Of a stretch of 28,346 nt of DNA, positions 7,709 to 17,100 are shown piece by piece. The position numbers and the translations under genes are program-made. Position 1 is the stretch's first letter. Each line of letters begins with the position of its first letter. The stretch is from Holophagaceae bacterium UBA706 (GTDB lineage Bacteria > Acidobacteriota > Holophagae > Holophagales > Holophagaceae). Below the pieces are notes generated by a model. It did no database searches. It was not told the origin of the DNA and saw only the letters and a list, made by a program, of their open reading frames with translations. The DNA is taken from positions 20,278-48,623 of the forward strand of contig DBME01000013.1 in NCBI GenBank assembly GCA_002298155.1, given 5' to 3'.

Positions 7709-9847
7709 CTAGGAAAGGATGGGCGTTCGGGTTCGGGTGCGTTGGCTGGCCAAATTGACGAGTTGGGGTACGTCGAGGATCAGCGCCACTTCACCGGTGC
7801 CCAGGATGGTGGATCCCCCCAGCCCCTTCAGGTTTCGGAACAGCTCGCCGAGGGGTTTGATGACCGTCTGGAACTCGCCCAGGAGCTTGTCCACCACGAT
7901 GCCTGCGCGAACCTCGCCGTACTGGATCACCACGACACGCTCCTTGGATGGCTTGGTGCCCGATAGGGCGAAGATTTCCCTCAGCCGGAGGAAGGGCAGA
8001 ACCTCGCCTCGCAGATTGATCAGGTGGTTTTCCTCGGACTCCAGGAATGGCCCTAGATCCAGACACTCGATGACCGTATCAAGCGGTATGACATAACAGG
8101 TTCCCTCGACTTCGACGCGGAACCCGTCGATGATCGCCAGCGTAAGGGGAAGGCGGATGCGGATGGTGGTGCCGGAGCCCTCGTAGCTTTCAATTTCCAC
8201 GGTTCCACGAAGCGCATCGATATTCCGGCGCACGACATCCATGCCCACGCCCCGGCCGGAGAGGTTGCTGACGCTCTCGGCGGTGGAGAAACCAGGCTCG
8301 AAAATCATGGCATGGACCTCAGCATCGGAGAGGTCCGCACCAGCGGCAACCAGGCCTTTTTCCATGGCCTTGGCCAGTATCCGGCTCCGGTCCAGGCCCC
8401 CACCGTCGTCAGCGACTTCGATGACGATGCTGCCCGACTCGTGATAGGCGTTGAGGGAAAGGGACCCTGTGACAGGCTTGCCCCGGGCCAAGCGGACCTC
8501 CGTCGGCTCGATGCCATGGTCCATGGAGTTGCGGACGATGTGCATGAGGGGGTCGGCGATCTTCTCGACAATGGTCTTGTCCAGCTCGGTTTCCGCGCCT
8601 TGGATCTCCAGTTCGATCTCCTTGCCCAGGTCGCGGCTCACGTCGCGAACGATCCGGCGGAACCGGCTGAAGGTTTCCCCGATCTGCACCATGCGTAGAC
8701 TCAGGGCGTTGTCCCGAATCTCCTCCACCAGTTTGTTGAAGGTGGCGGTGGCCTCCACCAGCCGGGGCTCTTTGGCCTGGTTGGCCAGGGCCTGGGCGCT
8801 GGCTCCCGCGATGACCAGTTCCCCTACCAGGTTCACCAGGTTGTCCAGCTTCTCCGCTGCGACCTTGACCACCCTCATCTCATTGACAGCCTTGTCCTGG
8901 AAGCGTTTCTGCTTCTCCAGGGCCGCGACCACCACCGGCGAAGGCACGGACTGGTCCTCCACGAAGATGGTCCCGATCATGCGCTGGGAATCCTCGGTCC
9001 TCTGGGTCTGAAGGGCCATCTCAAGGTCATGGGGCGTGATGCACCCCCCGGCCACCAGGATCTCGCCGAGATGGTGTTCCTCCTCCGGCAGGGCCTGGAT
9101 GAGCGATAAATACTCTTCCACCTTGGAATGGGGAGGAATGATTCGGATCCGGCTGTCGTCCTGGATGAACTCGAAGACTCCCTCCAAGGTCTTGCGGTCG
9201 ACGTCCGTCTCCAGGTCCATCTCCAAGCCCAGGTAACAGAGCTCGGGATCGAAGGCGTCTCCCGTGGGAACCCTTTCCAGCAGAGAGTGCAGGCTGACCA
9301 TTTGTCCCAGGGTCCGAAGGTAACGGACGAAGGAAAGGGGGTCCATTCCGTTCTGGAACATCGACGGAGGGAAGCGAACGGAAATATGCCAGTAATCCTT
9401 TCCACCTTCCCGGCGTGGCGAGACCTCGGGATGCACGCTCGGGATGGTGGCGATGGAAGCACCAAGCCAGGGGATGAGGGACGTCATCAGCCGCTCACCC
9501 TCCTTCTGGCAATCGGGGTGCTCGGGCGCGTTCTCCAACACCGTGGCCAATTTGGCCACCAGGTGGTCATGGCACTCCAGGAAAAGCCCGATGAGTTCAG
9601 GACCCAAGGGCAGGCGGCCACTCCTCACCCTGTCCATGACGCTTTCGACCGAATGGGCGAAACGCACGATGGGGTCAAGCCCGAACAGGCCTGCAGACCC
9701 CTTGATGGTATGCACGGCACGGAAGATCGCATTGATGGATTCGGATGGGTCGGTCTGGTCCTCCAGGGTCAGGAGCGCCTCCTCCATGGAGGCCAACAGC
9801 TCCCGGGCTTCGATGATGAAGGTCTGCTTGACTTGGTCCATGTCCAT
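7709..9847 (-). CDS. cheA: Chemotaxis histidine kinase CheA with an MshEN-like insert
   Basis: A 712-residue CheA. Order of domains: HPt/P1 about 1-110 with the phosphorylated His46 (AVHTIKGSAG); a P2-like region about 151-245; a stretch at about 257-312 (LGEILVAGGCITPHDLEMAL then IGTIFVEDQSVPSPVVVAAL) that resembles the two tandem half-repeats of MshEN domains; the dimerisation helices P3 about 320-385; the ATPase domain about 390-560 with N-box HIVRNSMDHG (436-445), G1 VADDGGG (478-484) and G2 GRGVGMDV (531-538); and the CheW-like P5 about 565-700. It phosphorylates CheY in response to receptor signals. The ATG at 9847 is chosen because of GAGG five bases upstream and because the HPt domain begins at once; longer readings run into the STAS gene. 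It follows the STAS gene after 7 bases. Confidence 0.93.
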   Translation of the reverse strand: MDMDQVKQTFIIEARELLASMEEALLTLEDQTDPSESINAIFRAVHTIKGSAGLFGLDPIVRFAHSVESVMDRVRSGRLPLGPELIGLFLECHDHLVAKLATVLENAPEHPDCQKEGERLMTSLIPWLGASIATIPSVHPEVSPRREGGKDYWHISVRFPPSMFQNGMDPLSFVRYLRTLGQMVSLHSLLERVPTGDAFDPELCYLGLEMDLETDVDRKTLEGVFEFIQDDSRIRIIPPHSKVEEYLSLIQALPEEEHHLGEILVAGGCITPHDLEMALQTQRTEDSQRMIGTIFVEDQSVPSPVVVAALEKQKRFQDKAVNEMRVVKVAAEKLDNLVNLVGELVIAGASAQALANQAKEPRLVEATATFNKLVEEIRDNALSLRMVQIGETFSRFRRIVRDVSRDLGKEIELEIQGAETELDKTIVEKIADPLMHIVRNSMDHGIEPTEVRLARGKPVTGSLSLNAYHESGSIVIEVADDGGGLDRSRILAKAMEKGLVAAGADLSDAEVHAMIFEPGFSTAESVSNLSGRGVGMDVVRRNIDALRGTVEIESYEGSGTTIRIRLPLTLAIIDGFRVEVEGTCYVIPLDTVIECLDLGPFLESEENHLINLRGEVLPFLRLREIFALSGTKPSKERVVVIQYGEVRAGIVVDKLLGEFQTVIKPLGELFRNLKGLGGSTILGTGEVALILDVPQLVNLASQRTRTRTPILS

Positions 9848-9854
9848 GGTTGCC

Positions 9855-10166
9855 TCAGGCGTTGGGAGCGATGAGCAGGGTGTCCCCGAAAGCGGCGGCC
9901 AGGTTGAGCTGGTCGAACACCTCCAGGACCGCGGGGCTGTGGCTGGTGAAGGGAAGCGACTGGCCCTGGGCCCGGGCCTCAGCCTTGAGCCAGAGCAGGA
10001 CCTGGACGCCCGAGGTATCCAGTTCCTCGATACCGGAGAGGTCGACCTCCAATTCGGGATCCCTGGCCAGTTCCTCTCCAAGCCGTGAACGGGCCTCCGC
10101 GGCGTGGTAGATGGTGAGGTCGCCCCAAAGGCGAAGGGTATGCTGGTTGTGTTCGAACGTGATCAT
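9855..10166 (-). CDS. STAS-domain protein of the chemosensory cluster
   Basis: A 103-residue single STAS domain (SpoIIAA/anti-sigma-antagonist fold). The conserved loop reads LDTSGVQVLLWL, with Ser52 at the position phosphorylated in SpoIIAA-type proteins. Start: the ATG at 10166 has GAGG six bases upstream. An earlier in-frame ATG at 10178 overlaps the cheY stop in an ATGA pattern but lacks a ribosome site; it would add four residues. The gene lies between cheY and cheA, so it probably acts with the kinase, as a scaffold, a switch partner or a regulator of an output, rather than with a sigma factor; no anti-sigma kinase lies nearby. That role is inference. The fold assignment is secure. Confidence 0.85.
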   Translation of the reverse strand: MITFEHNQHTLRLWGDLTIYHAAEARSRLGEELARDPELEVDLSGIEELDTSGVQVLLWLKAEARAQGQSLPFTSHSPAVLEVFDQLNLAAAFGDTLLIAPNA

Positions 10167-10174
10167 GGCCTGCC

Positions 10175-10543
10175 TCATGGAAGGATCAGTTTGGAAACGG
10201 CTACGAGGAGCTGCTCTGGCTTGAACGGCTTGACCACCCAGGCTTTCGCGCCTGCTGCCTGGCCCTCCTTCTTCTTGTCCTCCCCGGCCTCCGTGGTCAG
10301 CATGATCACGGGGGTGAACTTGTAGGCCGGATGGGCCCGGATGGCCTTGAGAAAGGCGATGCCATCCATATGGGGCATGTTCACATCGCAGATCATCAGA
10401 TGGACTTTCTGGCCGTTGAGCTTGGCCAGCGCATCCTGTCCGTCGCAGGCCTCGGCGACGTCATAGCCGGCGCTGGCCAGGGTGATGCCCACAACCTGCC
10501 GGAGGCTCACGGAATCGTCGATGATCAGGATGGTCTTTGCCAT
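10175..10543 (-). CDS. cheY: Single-domain response regulator CheY
   Basis: A 122-residue receiver domain with no output domain. The acidic pair is Asp9/Asp10 (IIDDS), the phospho-acceptor Asp53 (MICDVNMP), the switch residue Thr83 or Thr84 (IMLTTEA) and the conserved Lys105 (VVKPF). Phosphorylated by CheA, it would bind the flagellar switch or another effector. It starts 8 bases after the upstream MCP gene and its TGA overlaps the possible early ATG of the STAS gene, so these are one operon. No CheZ, CheC or CheX phosphatase is in the window. Confidence 0.93.
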   Translation of the reverse strand: MAKTILIIDDSVSLRQVVGITLASAGYDVAEACDGQDALAKLNGQKVHLMICDVNMPHMDGIAFLKAIRAHPAYKFTPVIMLTTEAGEDKKKEGQAAGAKAWVVKPFKPEQLLVAVSKLILP

Positions 10544-10551
10544 GGATGCAC

Positions 10552-11682
10552 TCAGAAGAAGGTGATGTCGGAATCCGTCCCGTGGGGGCTCTGCTCACCG
10601 CGGTGGATGGCCGCTTGTTCCGCGGTGGTGTACGTTTTCGCGAATTCGGCAAGCCAGAGATCCACCTTGAGGCCGGAGGACGGCTGTTCAAGGTGGTGAT
10701 TGAACTTTTCCATGTCCGCCACGACGCTATGAAGGATCTGGCCGACGCGGTCCTGGAACTGCAGGTGGACCAGGGTGTCCGAGATCTCCTGACCCAGGTG
10801 GGCGCCCACATCTTCGAAGCGCTTTGCGGAATTGGACAGAAGCCCCACCCCTTCCTGGATATCCCCTACCACCTTCCTGATGGTCACGTCGGCCTTTCTG
10901 ACAATTTCGGAGTCGTTTGCCGCGAATGCCTGGGTGGCCGTCAAGGTGTCCATCAGAGCCTTGTTCACCCATGCGACCTTTTCGGTGATGGCATTGCCCG
11001 TCGTTCCCGAGCGCATGCTCAGCTTGCGCACCTCATCGGCGACGACCGCGAAGCCTCGCCCCAGCTCCCGTGCGTGGGCCGCTTCGATGGCGGCATTCAG
11101 CGCAAGGAGGTTGGTCTGATTGGCGATGGCTGCCACTTCCTCGGACATTGCCCGCAACTCGTTCGTGATGGCCGCCAAATCCTGGATTTTCGTCAGGACC
11201 TCGTTCCGTGCCCGGGCACCAGCCTCAAGGTCCCCGACCACCCCATGCAAGGCCGTGGCACCTCCCTCGATGGTGGCCTGGAGGCTCCGGTTGGAATCAA
11301 GTCCAGCGGAATGAACGGCTGCCTTCAAGTCGCGCTGCATGGCCGAAAACCGCCCCGTCAGCGCCGTGATCGCCGTCTCCATCTCGGACCTGGCCTGGGT
11401 GGTTTGGCCAGCCCAGAGGGGGACCACCGCACCGGCGACCTGCTCGATGTCGGGACGGATCTTTTCGGGGGGGTGATCCCTCACCATGGATGGGGCCGGC
11501 ACAGGTGAGCCATCCCGGCGTTGCCCGGCCAGGACACACATCAAGGCCAGCATTCCCCAGGCCGCCCCCTTCCAGGCGAAGCTGGAACTCACCCAGGGTG
11601 CCAAGAATACGGCAATTGGGACGGCCAGGGTCTTTAGAAGGGGGACGGCTGCAAATGGAAGGCCAGGCTTGGTCAAGTCCAA
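10552..11682 (-). CDS. Methyl-accepting chemotaxis protein without a periplasmic sensor domain
   Basis: A 376-residue chemoreceptor. Two hydrophobic segments (about 14-32 and 36-52) form a membrane hairpin with almost no external loop, so the signal must come from the membrane, the cytoplasm or a partner protein. No HAMP domain is recognisable. The signalling tip at about 180-222 reads [36 protein letters not shown] (quoted in part: [15 protein letters not shown]), the hallmark that binds CheW and CheA. The tail contains HLQFQDRVGQIL (306-317) and ends DITFF, which is not a CheR-tether pentapeptide of the NWETF kind. The start codon is TTG at 11682 with only a weak purine-rich site upstream, so the start is less sure. 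It lies 8 bases before cheY and is clearly part of the cluster. Confidence 0.87.
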   Translation of the reverse strand: MDLTKPGLPFAAVPLLKTLAVPIAVFLAPWVSSSFAWKGAAWGMLALMCVLAGQRRDGSPVPAPSMVRDHPPEKIRPDIEQVAGAVVPLWAGQTTQARSEMETAITALTGRFSAMQRDLKAAVHSAGLDSNRSLQATIEGGATALHGVVGDLEAGARARNEVLTKIQDLAAITNELRAMSEEVAAIANQTNLLALNAAIEAAHARELGRGFAVVADEVRKLSMRSGTTGNAITEKVAWVNKALMDTLTATQAFAANDSEIVRKADVTIRKVVGDIQEGVGLLSNSAKRFEDVGAHLGQEISDTLVHLQFQDRVGQILHSVVADMEKFNHHLEQPSSGLKVDLWLAEFAKTYTTAEQAAIHRGEQSPHGTDSDITFF

Positions 11683-11792
11683 GGGGGTATCTCTCTGTAG
11701 GTGGGCCGAGACTGATCAGGCGCGTAGTATCAGGACGGAACGGTTGATGATTTCCGGCCGGAGCGGATCCTGGGCTGGCTTCTCCCCAGGGG

Positions 11793-13412
11793 TCAAAAGC
11801 GGGTGAACTCACCTTCATCCACGTTCGGAATGGCTCCACTCCGGTTGGTGATCCTCGGGTTCCGGCCCACCGTCCTTTTCCGCTCTGGGCTATGCGAGGT
11901 CGCGAGCTTGAAGAAGGACATCGCCTCCTGGAGCTCAAGCGCCTGAGCGCTCACTTCTTCGGAGGTCGAAGCCAATTCCTCGGACGCCGCGGCATTCTGG
12001 GCTACGGCCTGGCTGATCTGACCGATGGCGGAGTTGATCTGGCTCACGCCGGAGTTCTGCTCTGCCGAGGCGGCCGCGATTTCCATCACCAGGTCGGAAG
12101 TCTTCTGGATGGAAGGAACGATGGTCTCCAGGAGCTTCCCTGCGCGCTCCGCCAGGTCCACGCTCCCCGAGGCCAGCTTGCTGATTTCCTCCGCGGCCAC
12201 CTGGCTGCGTTCCGCCAGTTTCCGAACCTCGGCCGCCACGACCGCGAAGCCCTTGCCATGCTCCCCGGCCCGACCTGCCTCGATCGCCGCGTTTAGGGCC
12301 AGGAGGTTGGTCTGGTAGGCGATATCGTCGATGATGGAGATCTTGTTGGCAATCTGCTTCATGGCGCCAACGGTTTCGGTGACGGCCTGGCCGCCCTCCA
12401 CGGTTTCCTTGGAGGTCCGCGTGGCGATGTCGCCGGTGACCTTGGCATTTTCGTTGTTCTGGGCGATGGAAGCGCTCATCTCCTCCACGCTGGCGCTGGT
12501 CTCCTCCACGCTCGCGGCCTGTTCACTGGCGCCCTGGCTAAGGGTCTGGGCGGTGGCGCTCAGCTGTTCCGAAGCCCCGACCAGGGAACCGGAAGCGAGC
12601 TGGACCTGGCCCACGATGGCCGAGAGTTTTTCGACCATGTTCTTGACGGTGGCAAGGACACTGGTGGTGTCTCCGGGGGTGAGGGCGATCTCCACCAGGA
12701 GGTCACCTTCCGAGACACGCTGGGCGATGTTCTTGGCGGTGGAGAGCTCCCCGCCCACTTCACGCTTGATGTAGCGGGAGAACAGCAAGCCGATGATCGC
12801 TCCAAGGGCCAGGCCGAACAGGGAAATGGCGATCATGATCTTCTCGGCCCGTTCCCCCAGAAGGCGGTTGGAATCGGCGGTCTGCTTGGCCATTGCGACC
12901 TTGTCGTTCTGAATCTTGTCAATTGAGTCCTGCTCCTTCTGGGCGGCTGCCCTCCCCTCGCCTTGGAGAAGGTTCAGTGCTTCCGCGTCCTTGTTTGCTT
13001 TGGAGAGCGCGAGCACACGATCAATGATGCTTCCGTATTCCTCCCGTTCACTCTGGAGTTTCTTGAATTCGGACCGGACACTGTCCAGCACGATCGTCTG
13101 CTCGAATAGTTCGAGGTTCGTTGAGATCTCCTGCCGGTATTTCGAGATCCGCTCGATTGCCTTCGCCTTCTCCTGTGGGTCCTTGGCGTTGCATACGTCC
13201 CGGAGGTTTACCCGCACCCGTTGGAATGCTGTGGAAACGTTGCTCAATTGGGTCAGGGGAACGGTGACGTTCGTGTAGATCCGGTTGCTCGCGGCGTTGA
13301 TATCCGCCACTTGCATGTATCCGATGGTACCCGTCACGGCGATGAGGCTGGCCACGACCAGGAAGCCCAGGATCAGCTGGGTAGCGAGGCGGAGGGACTT
13401 GAACCAGTGCAT
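11793..13412 (-). CDS. Methyl-accepting chemotaxis protein with four-helix-bundle sensor
   Basis: A 539-residue transmembrane chemoreceptor. TM1 about 12-32; external four-helix-bundle (4HB_MCP-like) domain about 33-190; TM2 about 192-212; HAMP about 213-265; methylation and signalling helices to about 500, with tip [20 protein letters not shown] (about 366-385). Gln/Glu-rich pairs around 290-312 and 450-490 are likely methylation sites. It ends GEFTRF, whose last five residues (EFTRF) fit a C-terminal CheR/CheB tether pattern, although neither gene is in the window. The start at 13412 has AAAGGAG six bases upstream; an in-frame upstream ATG at 13514 has none. The ligand is unknown; 4HB domains bind small aromatics, amino acids or organic acids in known cases. 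Confidence 0.92.
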   Translation of the reverse strand: MHWFKSLRLATQLILGFLVVASLIAVTGTIGYMQVADINAASNRIYTNVTVPLTQLSNVSTAFQRVRVNLRDVCNAKDPQEKAKAIERISKYRQEISTNLELFEQTIVLDSVRSEFKKLQSEREEYGSIIDRVLALSKANKDAEALNLLQGEGRAAAQKEQDSIDKIQNDKVAMAKQTADSNRLLGERAEKIMIAISLFGLALGAIIGLLFSRYIKREVGGELSTAKNIAQRVSEGDLLVEIALTPGDTTSVLATVKNMVEKLSAIVGQVQLASGSLVGASEQLSATAQTLSQGASEQAASVEETSASVEEMSASIAQNNENAKVTGDIATRTSKETVEGGQAVTETVGAMKQIANKISIIDDIAYQTNLLALNAAIEAGRAGEHGKGFAVVAAEVRKLAERSQVAAEEISKLASGSVDLAERAGKLLETIVPSIQKTSDLVMEIAAASAEQNSGVSQINSAIGQISQAVAQNAAASEELASTSEEVSAQALELQEAMSFFKLATSHSPERKRTVGRNPRITNRSGAIPNVDEGEFTRF

Positions 13413-13629
13413 GGTGGCTCCTTTAGGGGGCGTTGAACGAACCTGCGGATTGAGGCCGGGAAACTCCGGGCCAGGGGCAAGGGGCATCACTTCATTGCGC
13501 GGGGATTGCGCCATCGATGTTGTGAGACGGGGGAATCCATGTCGTCAGGTCGAGAGCGAATCTGCAGTCTTCTCCTGTTCGGTGGTCCTGAAGCCACCCA
13601 ACCAGGAATCCCAACAGGGGGTTTGACCA

Positions 13630-14031
13630 TCAGGCCTTACCTCCCAGGAATTGGGCCAATCGGAAGTCCTCTCTCTGGATATGGTCCACCAGCCAGTTCT
13701 CGATGAAGGTCATCACCGGCAGGGTGATGAGCGTTTTCCCTTCATTGAACTGATCAGACAAAGCCTGGGCCTTTCCCGCAAAATCCGCATGAATCTCCCT
13801 GTGCTCCTTCGCTCCGGGATACCCGGACCGTGCCATCAGGTCTTCCTCCATGCGGAAGTGGGTCTTGGTGTAGTCCGTGAGGAAGGTCAACGTCCTGCCG
13901 ACCTCGTCCTTGCCCTTGCCCTGTTTCATGGCAAGGTGGAGATTGTTGAATGCCTGGATGAGGGCCTTGTGTTGTTCGTCGATCTGGGGGTGGCGCGTTT
14001 CCAGACGCACGTCCCAGGTAATCATCGCCAT
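13630..14031 (-). CDS. Bacteriohemerythrin
   Basis: A 133-residue single-domain hemerythrin, a four-helix bundle that holds a non-haem di-iron site and binds O2 reversibly. All seven ligands expected for the family are visible: His21 (IDEQH), His58 and Glu62 (THFRMEE), His77 and His81 (KEHREIH), His117 and Asp122 (DHIQRED). The start at 14031 has GGAG six bases upstream. It lies between the hybrid kinase and the chemoreceptors on the same strand, 131 bases from the kinase and 217 from the next MCP. It could deliver or sense oxygen or protect from it; in this setting a role in oxygen-linked signalling is plausible but inferred. Confidence 0.92.
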   Translation of the reverse strand: MAMITWDVRLETRHPQIDEQHKALIQAFNNLHLAMKQGKGKDEVGRTLTFLTDYTKTHFRMEEDLMARSGYPGAKEHREIHADFAGKAQALSDQFNEGKTLITLPVMTFIENWLVDHIQREDFRLAQFLGGKA

Positions 14032-14161
14032 GGGCTGCTCCTATGCGAGGGGACCCGTGGGGTCCAATGTGTGAGGTCCAGGCACCCGGAGATGGGGCCT
14101 TGAATGGAATGCAGGAATAGGCAGAGGTTCACCTGCCGCCCACTGGTGCAGAGTGTGCTCA

Positions 14162-17100
14162 TCATGGCTCGCCCCATGTGGGGGGAAGGGAGGGCTGAGT
14201 GTGGATCGGGGTGCCGGGTTTCGAGAGGATCGAGAGTTTGGATTCAAGGTCCCGGATGGTGAACGGTTTCTCCAGTGGCAATACGGATGGGAAATCATCA
14301 AGGAGCGCCGCGATGCCGGAGTCCAGGAATCCGCTCACGACGATGACGTTCTGGTCAGGGCGGAGTGTCAGGATGCGTGGGAGGGCCTGGGCGCCGTTGA
14401 GGACCGGCATGTTCATGTCCAGGATGATCACGTCGAAGGTATTCCCCCGTTCGAGTGAATCGAGGGCTTCCAGGCCATTGCCGGCGATCTCGACCTGATG
14501 GCCTAGGACATTCAGGAGCTCCGAGGTCGTGACCTGGACGAGGGGGTCGTCCTCCACCAGGAGGATCCGGAATGCGCGCCCCATCTGGAAGGGAAGGGGC
14601 ACAGGTTCATGACGGACCTCGCCCCGCACCTTGCGGGATTCCGGGAACCGGAGGGTGGCGCTTGTGCCTGCCCCTGGCTTGCTGGTCATCACGAACTCGC
14701 CATCGTGGGCCTGCATGGTGCTGGAGACGATCGCCAAGCCAAGCCCGGTGCCTTTTCCAGGACCTTTGGTCGTAAAGAATGGATCCTGTGCGCGGGAGAG
14801 GACCTCGGGCGTCATACCATCCCCCGTATCTTTCACCTCAAGCTCGATGGCCCCTCCTGGCCCGGACCCCGTTCGGATGAGGAGCGTCCCTCCACCCGGC
14901 ATGGCATCCACCGCATTGACGCAGAGGTTCATCAGGGCGTGCGCGATGGCTACCTCATCTGCCCGGATGGTCCCAAGGTCAGGATCAAGATCCATCTGGA
15001 GCGTGATCCGCTTGAGGGTCGTGTAGCTGAGCAATTGGCTGATATCCCTGGCCACGGCGTTGAGGTCAAGGTCCGAAACCTCTGCTTGTTTCCTGCGCGC
15101 GAAGAAAAGGATGCCGCGCACCACTTCCCGGCCCCGGTTGCTGGCTTTGATGATGGTGTCCATGGCTTTCGCCAGGGTGGATCCCGGACCGGCGGATTCG
15201 GCCTGGATGGAGGCCAGGGCCAAGATCGCGGCCAGCACGTTGTTCATGTCATGGGCGATTCCTCCGGCGAGGATCCCTATACTTTCAAGCTGCTGAACAT
15301 GCTGAAGATGCCCCTCGAGTTCGCGGCGTTCCTGTTCGGCGGTCACGCGCTGGGTGATGTCCTGGATGACACCGACCATCCTGAGGGCTGAACCGGACTT
15401 GCCGGGGACCATTTCACCTCGTCCATGCAGCCAGCGGATTTCCTTGTCGCCGTACCGGACGATGGGATACTCCCGGTCGAAGGGGGACCCTTCCCGAACG
15501 ACAGCTTCCAGGTACGCCTTCATCCCTTCCCGGTAGCCCGGCTCTATGAGGTCCAGCCAGGATTCCATCGTGCGTGGATGATCCGGCGGGATTCCGAAGA
15601 GCCGGTCGAGGAACGGGCTAGACACCCAGCGGTTCCCCAGGATGTCGAAGCTGTAGGTTCCGACCATGCCCACCTCCTGGGCCTGGGTCAGGAATTTCTC
15701 GTTTTCGCGAAGAGCCGCCTCTGCCCGTTTGCGCACCTCGTCCTTTTCGAACTGATGGAGGGCGAAGGCCACGTCCCGGGCGGCCTCGTCAAGCAGGTGG
15801 ACCTCCTCCTTGCCAAAGAAACCGGCCTCTCCCGCGAAGACGACAAGCCCACCGTAGAAGTCGTTCCCAAGCTTGATGGGGATCCCTGCAGCCGATGCGA
15901 TCCCGTTGCAGGTGGCCGCGTCAAGCCACGAGACCGGGTTGTCCGGGCCATCCAGGCGATTCAGGATGATGGCGTCCCCCGCCGCCAAGGCGCGCCTTTC
16001 CTGGGCCATTTCCATCCGGGGCAGGCCTGACCTGATTAAAATATGGCTTTGCAGCGGGTCCGCGGCACTGGCGGCTTCCAAGCCAGTTCCCTCAAGACCG
16101 ATCCAAGCCATGCGGAATTGCCCGGTTTCAACGAGGATCCTTGCGATCTGCCGGAAGAGATCCTCCGGGGTTCCGCAGCCCAGAATCGCCTGGTTGATTT
16201 GTGAAAGGGTGGCATAGAGGCGGTTCAGACGCAGCAGGTCGTTGGACTTCCGCCTCTGCTCCGTGATGTCACGGATGAAGGCGGCCACGTACGGCTGTTC
16301 ACCAAGGGTCACGGGGCGGAGTCGGACTTCGACAGGAAAAGACTCTCCATCGCCTCGCCGATGGACGGTCTCGTAGAGCGTCGAATGCCCTTCCCGAACG
16401 CACCGGAAGACTTCCTCGAAGCCAGGGGTTTCTTCCACGGTGCGGAATGTCTTTATGGGTTTGCCCCGCATGGCCTCCACAGGGAGTCCATAGGTATCCA
16501 AGGCCCGGGCATTGGCGTCCAGGATGTCGCCTTCCGGGTTGAGGAGGAACAGGATGTCGCTCCCCAATCTCATGAGGAGGTCCAGGCGATCCTCCAGGAC
16601 CTTGCGTTCCCGGCTCGCTTCGATCTGGACCCTCAAGCGGTGTTGTTCCCTGTCACGCAGCCACCCGCGGAATGCGAGAGCCGTTGCCACGGCGATTCCC
16701 AGGAGGAATAGGAAGTTGAGGATGGCATGCTTCCGGACGGGCCCAAGTATTTCAAACTGGTCAATCTGAACCAGGATTTCCCAGGAAGTTCCGGGGATCG
16801 GAGCCAGGGAGGCCAGGACCGGAAACGCATCCTTGTTCTGGAGCTCCAGGAACCCGTCGTACCTATCTGCGAGCAACCGGGAAGGGACCTGGGAGGGCTT
16901 TGCCCCGGGGCGCCCAGCCAGGATTTCCACGTGCGGGTCGTCCTGCCCGCTCTCTCCATGGACCGAGGGATATTCCTTCCGGTGCAGCAGGAAGGTCGCA
17001 GCACTCGACCCCTGGTTGGGCCAGAAATCCAGAAGGGGAATGATGACCTTTGCCGGATCCGTGCGAAGTTCCAGATAGCCCAAGGACTTACCGCTTCGTT

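Noticed and set aside
9848..10081. Longer N-terminus for CheA
   Set aside because: This stretch is the STAS gene in another frame; CheA has a ribosome site right before 9847.
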